Below, one piece after another: positions 42,461 to 51,911 of a stretch of 61,346 nt of DNA. A model generated the notes under the pieces. The model made no database searches. It had not been told where the DNA came from and saw only the letters and a list, made by a program, of their open reading frames with translations. The DNA is from an archaeon. GTDB lineage: Archaea > Thermoproteota > Nitrososphaeria > Conexivisphaerales > UBA164. The DNA lies in assembly GCA_021792955.1 (NCBI GenBank), contig JAJYTP010000005.1, positions 1 to 61,346 of the forward strand, read 5' to 3'. Position numbers and translations under genes: made by a program. Positions within the stretch are counted from its first letter, which is position 1; every line of letters starts with the position of its first letter.

Positions 42461-44161
42461 CTAAGATTCCTTACCGGTTTGTTGTTGTGAAACGGCGCTT
42501 GATGAATCGACCCGTCCTGATTCGAATAGCTCCTTTGTATCGTCAGCAATGTATCCTTTGAGCAGCCCTCCTTTAAGCTCTGGCTGATATTTTGGCAAAA
42601 CCCATGCCTTCATTAGGATCAGGTAGATTACACCGGCTATCAATATGGCGGATATCCAAGAATTCTGGAATACCCATGACTGTCCCGGATATAGCGAACT
42701 TATTGATATCGGTAGATATGAACTGGGTGGGAAAAGCAATATCATGCTTATAGCGAAAGCGATGACCGCGGCCGGGTTGACGCCTCTTAGGTACCTGAAC
42801 CTTCCTTTGCTATAGAAGCAGTCTAGGAGCTCGAACTTGAATCTCCTTACCACAGCGTAGTCAAAGATTATCACCCCCTCGACCCCTCCCAGCAGTGCAC
42901 CATACGTCAGGAGCCATCCTTCGACATAGCTGAAAGCATTAAAGTAGTATGTCCAGGACTGCAGGAGCGCGGCGATGACCACGACTATTAATACGCCCAT
43001 GAACCAGCTGAGCTTCTTGGGATACAGGTTGCTGAAGTCATACCCAGGTCCCACCGTATCTGCATAGATGTTGACCACAATCACGCCCAGAAGTAGCAGC
43101 AGCAATGCAGTATATGCAAGAGGTGCGCTCTTAATCACTAACACTGAAAGCACTATCGGATCCCATATTGGAGACTTGAATATGACATATGACGCTCCAG
43201 TAGTAACCAGGGCAAATGCGCCTATAGCTGTCATAAGCAGGGGCATAGGCAGCTGGCCCATGGTCTGCGCGTATTGACTTTTCGCATATCTACTGTAGTC
43301 TGGCATGCTCAGCGCCATCGTAGCCCAGAAGGCGACGTTCGCGTTGATCAACCCTATAAGGGCGTACCAGAAAGCTGCTCCTGACACACTGGTTGGTATA
43401 TCCAGTATAGGTGTCCAATGCCAGCTGGCCATTCCCATTACGCTGAAGAACAATATCCCGAAGCCTACAAATGCTATGAAAGGGACCGTCCAACTTATCA
43501 TTTTGAGCACCTTCTGTCCGGTCTTGGGTGGAGAAACGTACAATATGGCCAGCCTTATCAATATCGTGACGATAAAGACAGTCCAAAATAGAAGTGGATT
43601 TATTGTAGCTACAAGGAAGGGCAGGTTTGCAGGGCTTGCCAACGCCAAGGCCAATAATCTAGATATCTGGCCAGTTGCTATTACATACATGCCTCCAACT
43701 GCCTCTGATATGATCCACGTGTCGATACCCCACCAGCCAGCTCCTATCACCCCTCGAAGGATTGAGGGAACCCAGTTGCCGTAAATTCCCCATCTGCTAC
43801 GCGTCAAGGGTGTTTCCGGTATACCATATCTGGCTCCGCCGTGACTGATAATCAGGATTGGTACAAGCACTATCAGGTTTCCAACGAGCACAGCCATCAA
43901 TCCCCAGAACCAGTTCAGGCCAAAGGAATAACCTATTGAAACGAGTGACCATGATTCAACCTCCATAGCCATACCGAACCATATAGCAAAGAAGGTCCAT
44001 GATCCCCAGTTCCTATTCTTAACAGCAGTGGGATGGAAATCTTCGTTCCAGAGGTACTTTTCCTGAGGAAAGGTCTTTTCAAGCTCAAGGTAACCTTTAT
44101 CCGGGTAAAATTTTGTGTCTCTAAGTCTGTCAACTTCATTGGCTTTTTGATCAGTTGCCAA
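42461..44161 (-). CDS. NCS1-family nucleobase/hydantoin transporter
   Basis: Membrane carrier with about 12 helices, 566 residues. The cytoplasmic N-terminus has LWNEDFHPT, the family's NEDL.PT-like motif, and helix regions with GARYGIPETPLTRSRWGIYG and GWWGIDTW are typical NCS1. Substrates of the family are purines, pyrimidines, hydantoins, allantoin or thiamine-like compounds. It is divergent from a molybdenum hydroxylase large subunit, which makes a purine-like substrate attractive. Confidence 0.9.
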   Translation of the reverse strand: MATDQKANEVDRLRDTKFYPDKGYLELEKTFPQEKYLWNEDFHPTAVKNRNWGSWTFFAIWFGMAMEVESWSLVSIGYSFGLNWFWGLMAVLVGNLIVLVPILIISHGGARYGIPETPLTRSRWGIYGNWVPSILRGVIGAGWWGIDTWIISEAVGGMYVIATGQISRLLALALASPANLPFLVATINPLLFWTVFIVTILIRLAILYVSPPKTGQKVLKMISWTVPFIAFVGFGILFFSVMGMASWHWTPILDIPTSVSGAAFWYALIGLINANVAFWATMALSMPDYSRYAKSQYAQTMGQLPMPLLMTAIGAFALVTTGASYVIFKSPIWDPIVLSVLVIKSAPLAYTALLLLLLGVIVVNIYADTVGPGYDFSNLYPKKLSWFMGVLIVVVIAALLQSWTYYFNAFSYVEGWLLTYGALLGGVEGVIIFDYAVVRRFKFELLDCFYSKGRFRYLRGVNPAAVIAFAISMILLFPPSSYLPISISSLYPGQSWVFQNSWISAILIAGVIYLILMKAWVLPKYQPELKGGLLKGYIADDTKELFESGRVDSSSAVSQQQTGKES

Positions 44162-44244
44162 GTTATTCTCGTTAAGAAATTAATATCAAGTGCTTTATAA
44201 GTATTATTATTTGCCCATGGAAGGCGTTGAATATATTGATACTA

Positions 44245-44279
44245 ATATTGTAAGAATTATACATATAAACTTACAATAT
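44245..44279. repeat. Perfect 10-bp inverted repeat between the transporter and hydroxylase genes
   Basis: ATATTGTAAG (44245-44254) and CTTACAATAT (44270-44279) are separated by 15 bases in the 377-base divergent gap. TATA-like boxes for the transporter (about 44188-44196) and the hydroxylase (about 44503-44513) lie on either side. Candidate regulator site or small hairpin. The rest of the gap shows nothing else that I can name. Confidence 0.5.
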
Positions 44280-44538
44280 CAAATTGTTATATAATGAATT
44301 GAAGAGTGGAGAGTTTATGGGCCTTCGGTATCTTGAATAATGTGCAAGGAGCTAGGTTCAATTGAATGTATTAACACTATATTCTTTCGTTTGAATGCGC
44401 ATGATTCATTGTAAAACTCGCTTTGATACCTGACTCTTTTGGGATATTTGTACCTTGAAGATCGCGGGTTTTCCGCCCAATGGTGCGACTGTTACATTTT
44501 TCTATAAACTTTAATATGGGCACACATAACAGTAGCCC

Positions 44539-46824
44539 ATGAGTGAAGGACAGTTAATTTATTCAGCTATAGGCTCATCATCTCAAAGGGTGGATATACG
44601 CGAAAAGGTTGATGGTTCTCTCAAGTACTTCACAGATATGAAAATGGATGGCATGTTGTACGGGGTGGTCTTTAGGAGTACAGTTTCTCATGCTCGTATA
44701 AGATCAATGGACGTAACAAAAGCTATATCCATGCCGGGGATAAGGGCTGTACTCACAAGCCGCGATATTAAAGGGATGAACGCCTACGGCGTTATAGTGC
44801 CTGACGCCCCAGTGCTGGCATACGATAAGGTAAGGTTTTACGGTGAGCCACTGGCCCTTATAGCTGGAGATACTTTAGAGCAGGCCGAGGCGGCCAAGGA
44901 CGGCATAAAGGTCGACTATGAGCCTCTGCCGGTGGTAAGGAACATAGATGAAGCACTAAAGAACGATGCACCATTGATACATAATAACGGCAACATTGCT
45001 AGGTCAATGAAGGTCGAGCGTGGAGACCTTGCGCGAGGCTTTAAGGATTCTTATCTGGTGCTTGATAGGGATTACAGAACGCACATGCAGAAGCACATGT
45101 TTCTTGAGACTGAGGCAGGACTGGGGTACCTAGATGAAAAGGGAGTGATAAATATCTTTGTATCGGGTCAAGGTGCCCATAGTTATAAAGGGCAGATAAC
45201 TCGAGCCTTAGAAATACCACCAGATAAGCTGAGGATAGTAAATTATCCTGAGGGAGGGGCATTCGGCGGTAAGGATGACGTTACGATTCAGATCCTCCTG
45301 ACTTTATTGGTAATGAAAACTAGGAAGCCAGTAAAGTTGGTATTGACCAGGGAGGAATCTGGTGCCGGAGGGTATCACAGGCATGCGTCGCTGATTCATC
45401 TTAAGACCGGAGTAAGCAAGGATGGACGGTTTATGGCGAATAAGGCGCATATATTATTGGATACTGGCGCATACGTTAGCTTTGGCCCCAGTGTGCTGGA
45501 TACAGCAATGGAGGTGATAAACGGGAAGTACAGGATCCCGAACATCTCTGTTGAAGGAACCCTCGTGTACACTAACAATGGATTTTCATCAGCATTTAGG
45601 GGGTTTGGAGCTCCACAGGGGAACTTCGCTATTGAAAACATGGTGGACGAACTGGCATACGAGCTAAAGATGGACCCCATTGATTTCAGGCTTCTTAACC
45701 TGCTTCAAGAAGGTGAAATTAATTCCTTCGGAAATCCGGAAAGGGATACCATGGGCGCTCATGTCGCCCTGACTGAAGCAAAAGGATCTCGTCTGTGGAA
45801 GATTTCAAAAAAAGGTAGTCTGCCGTGGATTAAAGTAGGTGTAGGGGTTTCATTTGGAGTTAAGGGGGTAGGATATGGCCCAGTAAAGGATGTATCATAT
45901 GCTGCGGTTGAGGTTATTCCCAGCGGACTGGTAAAGGCCTTTTTTTCCAACGCCGATTATGGTCAAGGGATAAATACAGGTCATCTACAAATTGTAGCCC
46001 AAAAACTAGGCATTCCATTCGAAAATCTAAGAACAGTAAATGCCGATACGGCGGAGTGCCCGGACACGGGCTCATCGGACGCATCAAGGAGTACATTCAC
46101 CGGCGGTAATGCCCTACTCAGCGCATGTGACCAGTTAATAGAGGCCATGAAGCCGGAGGCAGCACGCATGATGAAGGTGCAACCGACGGAGATTTCCTAT
46201 GCGGATGGTAAATTCACTTTTAAAGAAGGGAGTGAGGTTAGCATATTTGATGTGGCATCTTTTATGGCCAAGGAGGGAAAAGGCACGAAGTTTATCGGGT
46301 CATTTGAAATGCCGCGAGTGGCGAAGCCCATAGAAGGAATGATAGAAGCACCTCGGTTCAGCAACGCCTATGGAGTCCTCATATCTCTGGTTGAAGTCAA
46401 TGAACTTACCGGACTAGTTAAGGCAAAGGCATTTGATTTCTATGCAGATATAGGGAAGGTAATCAATCCCCTTTTGGCGACATCACAATGTGAAAGCGGC
46501 CTTATTCAGGGTTTGGGTTTTGCCATAACGGAAGAACTTACCTATGATGTCGATGGAAAACCGCTCAACACAAATTACACGACATATATTGTCCCGTCAA
46601 CTACCGATATTCCTTCCATTGATGTCAGGTTTGTTGATGCAGTTGAAAAATATGGGCCTTACGGAGCAAAAGGGGTGGGGGAGATACCTATTGTGCCGGT
46701 TGCCTCGAGCATAACCAATGCGGTGCATGATGCAATAGGAATTAGATTTAGGGAGTTGCCTCTTTCCCCGCCAAAAGTGAGTTCCAGGATACAGCAAAAT
46801 AAAGGGATAAGCGTACTGGCCTGA
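44539..46824 (+). CDS. Molybdenum hydroxylase large subunit (xanthine dehydrogenase/CoxL family)
   Basis: Molybdopterin-binding subunit that hydroxylates purines, aldehydes or similar compounds. The N-terminal part (VDIREKVDGSLKYFTDM, YGEPLALIAGDT) and the molybdopterin part (GGAFGGKDD, SAFRGFGAPQGNFAIE, SSDASRSTFTGGNALL) are present. The catalytic Glu lies in AKGVGEIPIVP. At 761 residues it is complete. The usual partner genes for the 2Fe-2S and FAD subunits are not within the window, so it may pair with distant genes. The AYR-type loop diagnostic of CO dehydrogenase is not seen. Confidence 0.88.
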   Translation: MSEGQLIYSAIGSSSQRVDIREKVDGSLKYFTDMKMDGMLYGVVFRSTVSHARIRSMDVTKAISMPGIRAVLTSRDIKGMNAYGVIVPDAPVLAYDKVRFYGEPLALIAGDTLEQAEAAKDGIKVDYEPLPVVRNIDEALKNDAPLIHNNGNIARSMKVERGDLARGFKDSYLVLDRDYRTHMQKHMFLETEAGLGYLDEKGVINIFVSGQGAHSYKGQITRALEIPPDKLRIVNYPEGGAFGGKDDVTIQILLTLLVMKTRKPVKLVLTREESGAGGYHRHASLIHLKTGVSKDGRFMANKAHILLDTGAYVSFGPSVLDTAMEVINGKYRIPNISVEGTLVYTNNGFSSAFRGFGAPQGNFAIENMVDELAYELKMDPIDFRLLNLLQEGEINSFGNPERDTMGAHVALTEAKGSRLWKISKKGSLPWIKVGVGVSFGVKGVGYGPVKDVSYAAVEVIPSGLVKAFFSNADYGQGINTGHLQIVAQKLGIPFENLRTVNADTAECPDTGSSDASRSTFTGGNALLSACDQLIEAMKPEAARMMKVQPTEISYADGKFTFKEGSEVSIFDVASFMAKEGKGTKFIGSFEMPRVAKPIEGMIEAPRFSNAYGVLISLVEVNELTGLVKAKAFDFYADIGKVINPLLATSQCESGLIQGLGFAITEELTYDVDGKPLNTNYTTYIVPSTTDIPSIDVRFVDAVEKYGPYGAKGVGEIPIVPVASSITNAVHDAIGIRFRELPLSPPKVSSRIQQNKGISVLA

Positions 46825-46991
46825 AATTAACTCTGATGATAAATATGGGCTTATTGTTGGAAATCCGTTAAATATGCTGGCTGAATCAGATTGAAGATAA
46901 GCAAGTTATGTTAAAGGAATAAGTCATTTGGAAAAGGGTAATTCGCAAACGGTCAGATATAAATAAGAGATTCAAATAGGCTTGCCCTAGG

Positions 46992-47879
46992 ATGGACCAT
47001 GGTCAGGAGTTGATGCGCATTGGGCCCGAGCTTATACCTACTTTCAGAAGGATAATTTCAGAGATAATTGACAAAAAGGAAATAGCTGGGTTCAATGTTT
47101 CCACTAGCGGGATTTCAATAAACACCCCCATGCGATCACTGTCCCATATGCTCTTGGATGCCCATTCCGGGTTGATAAGCATCAACAGTGAAGTTAAGCT
47201 AAACGTGCAGGGTGAACCTATGTTCTTCGTGGACCTTGACGGCACGATAATCGATAACGTTTACGCGGATGGAATTTTTCCTGAGTATATTTCTGAGCTT
47301 AGGAAGAGCGGCCTGGATGAGGCCAAGCTGTATGACCTTATTTGGACCGAGCATCGGAGGCTTCTGTGTTCAAGTCTGCCTGAATCCTTTGACTGGGAAG
47401 GGATACTCAAGGGCTTAGCCCATAAGCTCAACGTTGACCTTGGAATTGAATTAAAATATATACAAGAAAAATATTATCAGGAGCCATTCATACGAACCTT
47501 AAACGGCGCCCCTGAACTACTGAAAGCCCTTAACGAACTGGGCCCAGTTTACGTTTCCACCAATGGTTTTATGAAATATCAGAGGCCGGTGTTAAAGGCG
47601 CTGGGGCTCGATGTATACTTTAAGGACATACTAACTCCAGACAGATCGGGCTATATCAAGAGCGATAAGAGATTTTATGGAAATCTTATCGATGACGGGC
47701 ATATCGCCGTAAACATAGGCGATGACTACCTTTATGATGTGCTTTCGCCCAAATTATTGGGATCATTGGCGATATGGGCTTATGCCATGGCGAGGTTACC
47801 GCGGAGGAGCATAATGATGCTGCCCGATCTTATGGTGAGCCGTTTGCAGGATATACCAAGGCTCATAAGAACTTCATAA
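46992..47879 (+). CDS. HAD-superfamily hydrolase with N-terminal extension
   Basis: Probable phosphatase. HAD motif I is FFVDLDGTIID with D81 and D83; motif II is VSTNG; motif III is a lysine in YIKSDKRFYG; motif IV is IGDDYLYD. The first 75 residues precede the HAD core, start MDHGQELMRIGPELIPTF and match nothing I know. TATA-like AGATATAAATAAG near 46961 supports this start. Substrate unknown. Confidence 0.8.
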   Translation: MDHGQELMRIGPELIPTFRRIISEIIDKKEIAGFNVSTSGISINTPMRSLSHMLLDAHSGLISINSEVKLNVQGEPMFFVDLDGTIIDNVYADGIFPEYISELRKSGLDEAKLYDLIWTEHRRLLCSSLPESFDWEGILKGLAHKLNVDLGIELKYIQEKYYQEPFIRTLNGAPELLKALNELGPVYVSTNGFMKYQRPVLKALGLDVYFKDILTPDRSGYIKSDKRFYGNLIDDGHIAVNIGDDYLYDVLSPKLLGSLAIWAYAMARLPRRSIMMLPDLMVSRLQDIPRLIRTS

Positions 47880-47924
47880 ACTAACGCGAATGATTTATTA
47901 GAAAGCCATCCTTATTTTTCTTAC

Positions 47925-48533
47925 ATGGGTGAGATATACGATATAATAGCTTCCTCCCTAAAGGACAGCGTAACCGCCCTTTATGAAGATGTTCACGTGT
48001 TAAGGGCAATCATGTTAATAGGTAATGGTCCCATTGGAAGAAAGCGCTTAGTTAAGGAGCTTAACTTAGGAGAAGGTTCTGTAAGGACGTTAATAGGGAG
48101 ACTAAGGTACCTCTCAATTATAACCGAAGAGCGGCATGGATGTACTCTTACAGAAAAAGGAGCGAGACTCCTAAATGTTATTATGGGCCATATAAAACTC
48201 GAACATTTAGCATTAACCGGCGATCATCCTCATGAAGTATATGTAATTGTAAGGGGAGGGGCTTCACATGTTGAAAAAGGTCTTCAAGAGAGGGATAACG
48301 CAATAAAAAAGGGCGCCGAGGGAGCACTGGTGGTTTCCGCCTATAGGGGCAAAATCTGGTTTCCTTCTTTAACAAACCTGAGCACCGAATATCCGCAATT
48401 TGCAGAAAAAGTCAAGGGCACTGGAATACGCGATGGGGACATAATGATAATATCATGGGGTAGCAGCATGCTGAATGCTGAAAATGGAGCGCTATATTCA
48501 GCAATAGAACTGATGAAGAAAATGGACATCTAA
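47925..48533 (+). CDS. Helix-turn-helix protein with DUF4443-like domain
   Basis: A 202-residue putative regulator. Residues 15-85 form a winged helix-turn-helix (GRKRLVKELNLGEGSVRTLI, then the wing ITEERHGCTLTEKGARLL). The C-terminal part (HEVYVIVRGGASHVEKGLQE, VKGTGIRDGDIMIISWG) resembles DUF4443, often fused this way in archaea, perhaps a ligand-sensing domain. Target unknown. It converges on tRNA-Ser. Confidence 0.75.
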   Translation: MGEIYDIIASSLKDSVTALYEDVHVLRAIMLIGNGPIGRKRLVKELNLGEGSVRTLIGRLRYLSIITEERHGCTLTEKGARLLNVIMGHIKLEHLALTGDHPHEVYVIVRGGASHVEKGLQERDNAIKKGAEGALVVSAYRGKIWFPSLTNLSTEYPQFAEKVKGTGIRDGDIMIISWGSSMLNAENGALYSAIELMKKMDI

Positions 48534-48560
48534 GGGGATACTAAAAAGCTATAACAAAAA

Positions 48561-48646
48561 CGCCGGGGGTGGGATTTGAACCCACGAGGCCGAAAAGGGC
48601 CACAGGCTCTCCAGGCCTGCCCCCTACCAGGCTAGGGTACCCCGGC
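48561..48646 (-). tRNA. tRNA-Ser (anticodon GGA)
   Basis: Class II tRNA of 86 bases including discriminator G: acceptor GCCGGGG/CCCCGGC, D arm CCCTAGCCTGGTAGGG, anticodon stem CAGGC/GCCTG with loop CTGGAGA, long variable arm TGGCCCTTTTCGGCC, T arm GTGGG/CCCAC. CCA is not encoded. T-rich sequence follows. Its first 15 bases are also the last codons and the stop of the upstream recJ-like gene. Confidence 0.95.
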
Positions 48647-49987
48647 TTCGCTTTCTTGCAGTAATTCCCGCAACTTTTCGAGGAATGAGCTTCCCTTGAA
48701 TATGGGGGTGGAGGCGGTCATATATCTCCCATTACCTTTAACTGATCCATGGAAGTCCTTGGCTAGCTTGCGTACATCTGAATACATATCTTTCTTGATA
48801 TTGTTGATACTGAATATAGAATTGGAATCAAGGCTGGTTTGGACGATTATCGTCTTTCCTCTGAAGTCCGGCAATAATGCCGCCCATCTAAGTATCAGGG
48901 GGGCTTCCATCGCAGTAAAAAGGTTATCACCGTAGATGTTTATAATTGAGTGCGTTACTATACGCCTTAATTGATCCGCAAGCATCCTGTTGAACCTGCT
49001 TATCAGGTTTTCCAACTCCTTTATTAGCGAATCTAAGGACGACGAAAAAAGGTCTCGATGTGCACCCAGCATGAGCATAAATGCCTCCTCACACCTGCCC
49101 GACGCTATCAAAATTTGCGCCAGAAGCGAATGGTCCCTTAAGTTCCAGATCGGTGATATCCTATCTTCTGACATTGAAAAGAAGGACAATCTTTTAAGCG
49201 GCTCGGACTTGTCCTGTATCAGCTCCTGAAGAGATGATTCAATTTTTGCTAGTTCCTCGGGTGACAGATCATAAGCTGTCTTAAATCTATCCTCTTTTTT
49301 AAGTTCGACGCCGGCCTGGCTAATATAAGATAGGGCAGCTCGTGGATTGCCTGTAAGCCCAGTAATATATGGGTCTACTGATAACGTCAGAGATCTGTGC
49401 AATGGAAGTAGTTGACCCAGCGGAAATTCAAGCCTTTCCTCTATCCCTATGACTTCCTTTAGATTAGCTTCGTTTAGAGCAGCTTCATTTAATGATATCA
49501 GGTTTCTTTTATCCCCCACGTCTTGCCAGTCACCTAGCGATCCTATGACGGCTAGAGTAGCCAAACCAAATCCCTCCTCGAGAGCTATTTTGGCAAACAT
49601 ATATGATAGGGTAGCACAGCTGACATCCGAACTTCCATCGAACCCAAAGGCTTCGCCGTTTATACCGCTACTTGGCTCCTTGTCTATCGAGATCAATAAA
49701 CCCTGGCTGCCGAGTTCGTTGACAGTATCGCCGCCCATGTCCAGAGCTATGGTTGCATCGGCTGAATAAGCCTTTACAGATTGACTGACTGGAGCGTACG
49801 CTTCATGAAATTTTACGGCAGCCCTTGCGCCACGCCCGCTTATCACCCTGTACATTATGGCTGCAGAGGCTATACCATCAACGCTCTTGTCGGCCAGTAT
49901 CAGAAAGTTTCCCCTTTCCTTTAATGGTTTCTTGACCCTATTATATGCCTTTTCCAGCTCATTCTGCAGTTCGTTAAACTTTGGCAT
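48632..49987 (-). CDS. RecJ/Cdc45-like DHH-family protein, predicted nuclease-dead
   Basis: 451-residue DHH-superfamily protein, probably the archaeal Cdc45 counterpart that works with GINS and MCM at the replication fork. Motif I is ADKSVDGIAS, where HxDxDG should be, leaving only D37; motif II keeps D83 in ALDMGGD; motif III is IDKEPS instead of DHH. Several metal ligands are gone, so nuclease activity is unlikely. It follows S15 after one base, a known archaeal pairing. Its last four codons and TAG stop lie inside tRNA-Ser on the same strand. Confidence 0.87.
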   Translation of the reverse strand: MPKFNELQNELEKAYNRVKKPLKERGNFLILADKSVDGIASAAIMYRVISGRGARAAVKFHEAYAPVSQSVKAYSADATIALDMGGDTVNELGSQGLLISIDKEPSSGINGEAFGFDGSSDVSCATLSYMFAKIALEEGFGLATLAVIGSLGDWQDVGDKRNLISLNEAALNEANLKEVIGIEERLEFPLGQLLPLHRSLTLSVDPYITGLTGNPRAALSYISQAGVELKKEDRFKTAYDLSPEELAKIESSLQELIQDKSEPLKRLSFFSMSEDRISPIWNLRDHSLLAQILIASGRCEEAFMLMLGAHRDLFSSSLDSLIKELENLISRFNRMLADQLRRIVTHSIINIYGDNLFTAMEAPLILRWAALLPDFRGKTIIVQTSLDSNSIFSINNIKKDMYSDVRKLAKDFHGSVKGNGRYMTASTPIFKGSSFLEKLRELLQESEAGVP

Positions 49988-49988
49988 T

Positions 49989-50438
49989 CTAGGCCAACTG
50001 TGCCACTACCGTTTTATATTTCCAATCCTTGGGTAATATGCCCTTTCTTTTATAGTACTTGGATAATCTGTATATCTTCGCTTCTACCAGTTCTAACGCG
50101 TGGACATTCCTTCTATCAGATTTAAATTGGCTGATGTGCTGTGTCATTCTCTGGGCCCTTCTAACTAAGTTTTCAATATCCTCCGGCATGCCGGTCAAAA
50201 GCTTGCGCTCTAGGAGTATCGCTTTCACGGATTTGTTCGTGACGTATTTAACGCCTGGTACACCATACACATCTCGTAGCTTTATTCCGATCATACTCAG
50301 TGGCAATCCTTCCTTATGTAACTTCTCCACTATAGATTCAATCTCTTCGCCACTCATGGTCAACCATTGAGTGGACCTTACAGCCGGTGGCCTATTGCTA
50401 TGCGATTTGCCCTTCTTCTTTGAATGTAAACGCGCCAT
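49989..50438 (-). CDS. rps15: Ribosomal protein S15
   Basis: 30S subunit protein, archaeal form of 149 residues with the basic N-terminal extension MARLHSKKKGKSHSNRPP. The core has LPLSMIGIKLRDVYGVPGVK and the C-terminal S15 helices SDRRNVHALELVEAKIYRLS. A TATA-like stretch near 50470 fits a short leader. First gene of the S15-recJ-like-tRNA-Ser transcript. Confidence 0.97.
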   Translation of the reverse strand: MARLHSKKKGKSHSNRPPAVRSTQWLTMSGEEIESIVEKLHKEGLPLSMIGIKLRDVYGVPGVKYVTNKSVKAILLERKLLTGMPEDIENLVRRAQRMTQHISQFKSDRRNVHALELVEAKIYRLSKYYKRKGILPKDWKYKTVVAQLA

Positions 50439-50654
50439 AATGAATTGGCCATAAAGGGCAGTATATATTAATCTATCGCCGAGGTTTTAAGTTATGATAT
50501 TATGAAGACGTGCGTGATCATCAGTTAGCTTTTTATACAGAAGCTGTTTTGAATAGCGCCACATATATGCCTCCCGCTGGCATTCTACCATATGGGATGG
50601 ATCCATTAAATTTCGATAAATATAAAAGCTCATGAAAGATACCACATACACTAA

Positions 50655-51911
50655 ATGTCATCCTTATATTTGGAAACAAAAGAAGGCTCTTCTGTCAACA
50701 TAAAGGGATGGATACTAAGCATAAGAGATCAGAAGACCGTACTGTTTCTGATCGTAGTGAGGATGAGGGAGCAGGTTCAGCTGGTCATCAAGGATCCAAA
50801 GTTAATAGACAAGTGTAGCGGGCTTAATGTAAATACGGCGATTGAAGCCGTGGGAACGGTTAAGCGTACGGATAGGGTTCCCTCAGGATTTGAAATCGAG
50901 GTCAAAAGCATAAAAACAATTGTAACCCCTAAGAAAAGGTCACCTTTCGACCTTATCGGCAAGAACATGCCCGGTATAGAAACCAGGCTTGATATGAGGT
51001 CCCTGGATCTTAGACATCCTCTTAACCTTGCGCTTTTTAAGCTGCGGGCATATATGCTTTCCTCGATCAGGGAGCACCTTACCGCAAACGGATTCCTGGA
51101 AGTGAACACGCCCAAGATAATAGCGACAGCCAGCGAGGGTGGCGCCGCCCTTTTTCCAATAATGTACTATGATAAGGAGGCATTCTTGGCACAAAGCCCA
51201 CAGCTTTATAAGGAGGAACTGGTCATGTCGTTCGAAAGGGTATTTGAAATAGGGCCAATTTTCAGAGCTGAACCTTCACATACAGTTCGCCACTTGAGCG
51301 AGGCCACCAGCCTTGATGCCGAAGCCGCATTCTTTAATAATGAAGAGATGATGGAGCTTTTGGAGCGAACCCTAGTCCACGTATTAGAGGACCTGTCGGG
51401 CAGATCTGAAATGGCCATTATTAAGGCGCCAAAGATCACCGCGATAACGCCATTTAGTAGATTTAAATATGGTGAAATTGTGGACAAGTTAGCTTCAACT
51501 GGTTTACACATAGAATTCGGCGATGATTTGGATTCGGCAGCCCTTAAGGCATGGGGGGACAGGGTTGGCGGGTTCTATTTTATTACGGAGTGGCCAAATA
51601 AGCTCAAGCCATTCTATATCAAGCCAAAGGATGATAAGGTTTCTTTATCATTTGATCTTATGTACAGGGAAATAGAGCTTAGCAGTGGCGGGGAGAGAAT
51701 CCACGACAGAAGGGTTCTAGAAAAAAGGATCAGGGAGGCAGGATTGCCAGTGCAGGGGTTCAAAAATCACCTTTCTGTGTATGATTACGGTATGCCACCC
51801 CATGCTGGGTTCGGCGTAGGGATCGAGCGGTTGCTGATGGTGATAGCAGGCCTTAAAAATATAAGGGATGCGGTACTTTACCCGAGAGATATAAGGAGGT
51901 TGACACCTTGA
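50655..51911 (+). CDS. aspS: Aspartyl-tRNA synthetase, probably non-discriminating
   Basis: Class IIb synthetase of archaeal type, 418 residues. An N-terminal OB-fold anticodon domain (about 1-100) is followed by the catalytic core with motif 2 EIGPIFRAEPSHTVRHLSE and motif 3 GFGVGIERLLM. It leads an operon with gatC, gatA and gatB. From that context I infer that it charges both tRNA-Asp and tRNA-Asn with Asp, the latter then amidated by GatCAB. An archaeal AsnRS is similar in sequence, but the operon favours AspRS. Confidence 0.92.
   Translation: MSSLYLETKEGSSVNIKGWILSIRDQKTVLFLIVVRMREQVQLVIKDPKLIDKCSGLNVNTAIEAVGTVKRTDRVPSGFEIEVKSIKTIVTPKKRSPFDLIGKNMPGIETRLDMRSLDLRHPLNLALFKLRAYMLSSIREHLTANGFLEVNTPKIIATASEGGAALFPIMYYDKEAFLAQSPQLYKEELVMSFERVFEIGPIFRAEPSHTVRHLSEATSLDAEAAFFNNEEMMELLERTLVHVLEDLSGRSEMAIIKAPKITAITPFSRFKYGEIVDKLASTGLHIEFGDDLDSAALKAWGDRVGGFYFITEWPNKLKPFYIKPKDDKVSLSFDLMYREIELSSGGERIHDRRVLEKRIREAGLPVQGFKNHLSVYDYGMPPHAGFGVGIERLLMVIAGLKNIRDAVLYPRDIRRLTP

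Noticed and set aside
46830-46892. Possible C/D-box guide RNA (TGATGA then CTGA within a TCTGAT/ATCAGA stem)
   Set aside because: The stem overlaps the C box and no internal D'/C' boxes are visible.
40029-50523. String TCAGTTAGC followed by T-runs at 40111 and 50509 as a dispersed element
   Set aside because: Only two copies of nine bases; consistent with chance or ordinary terminators.
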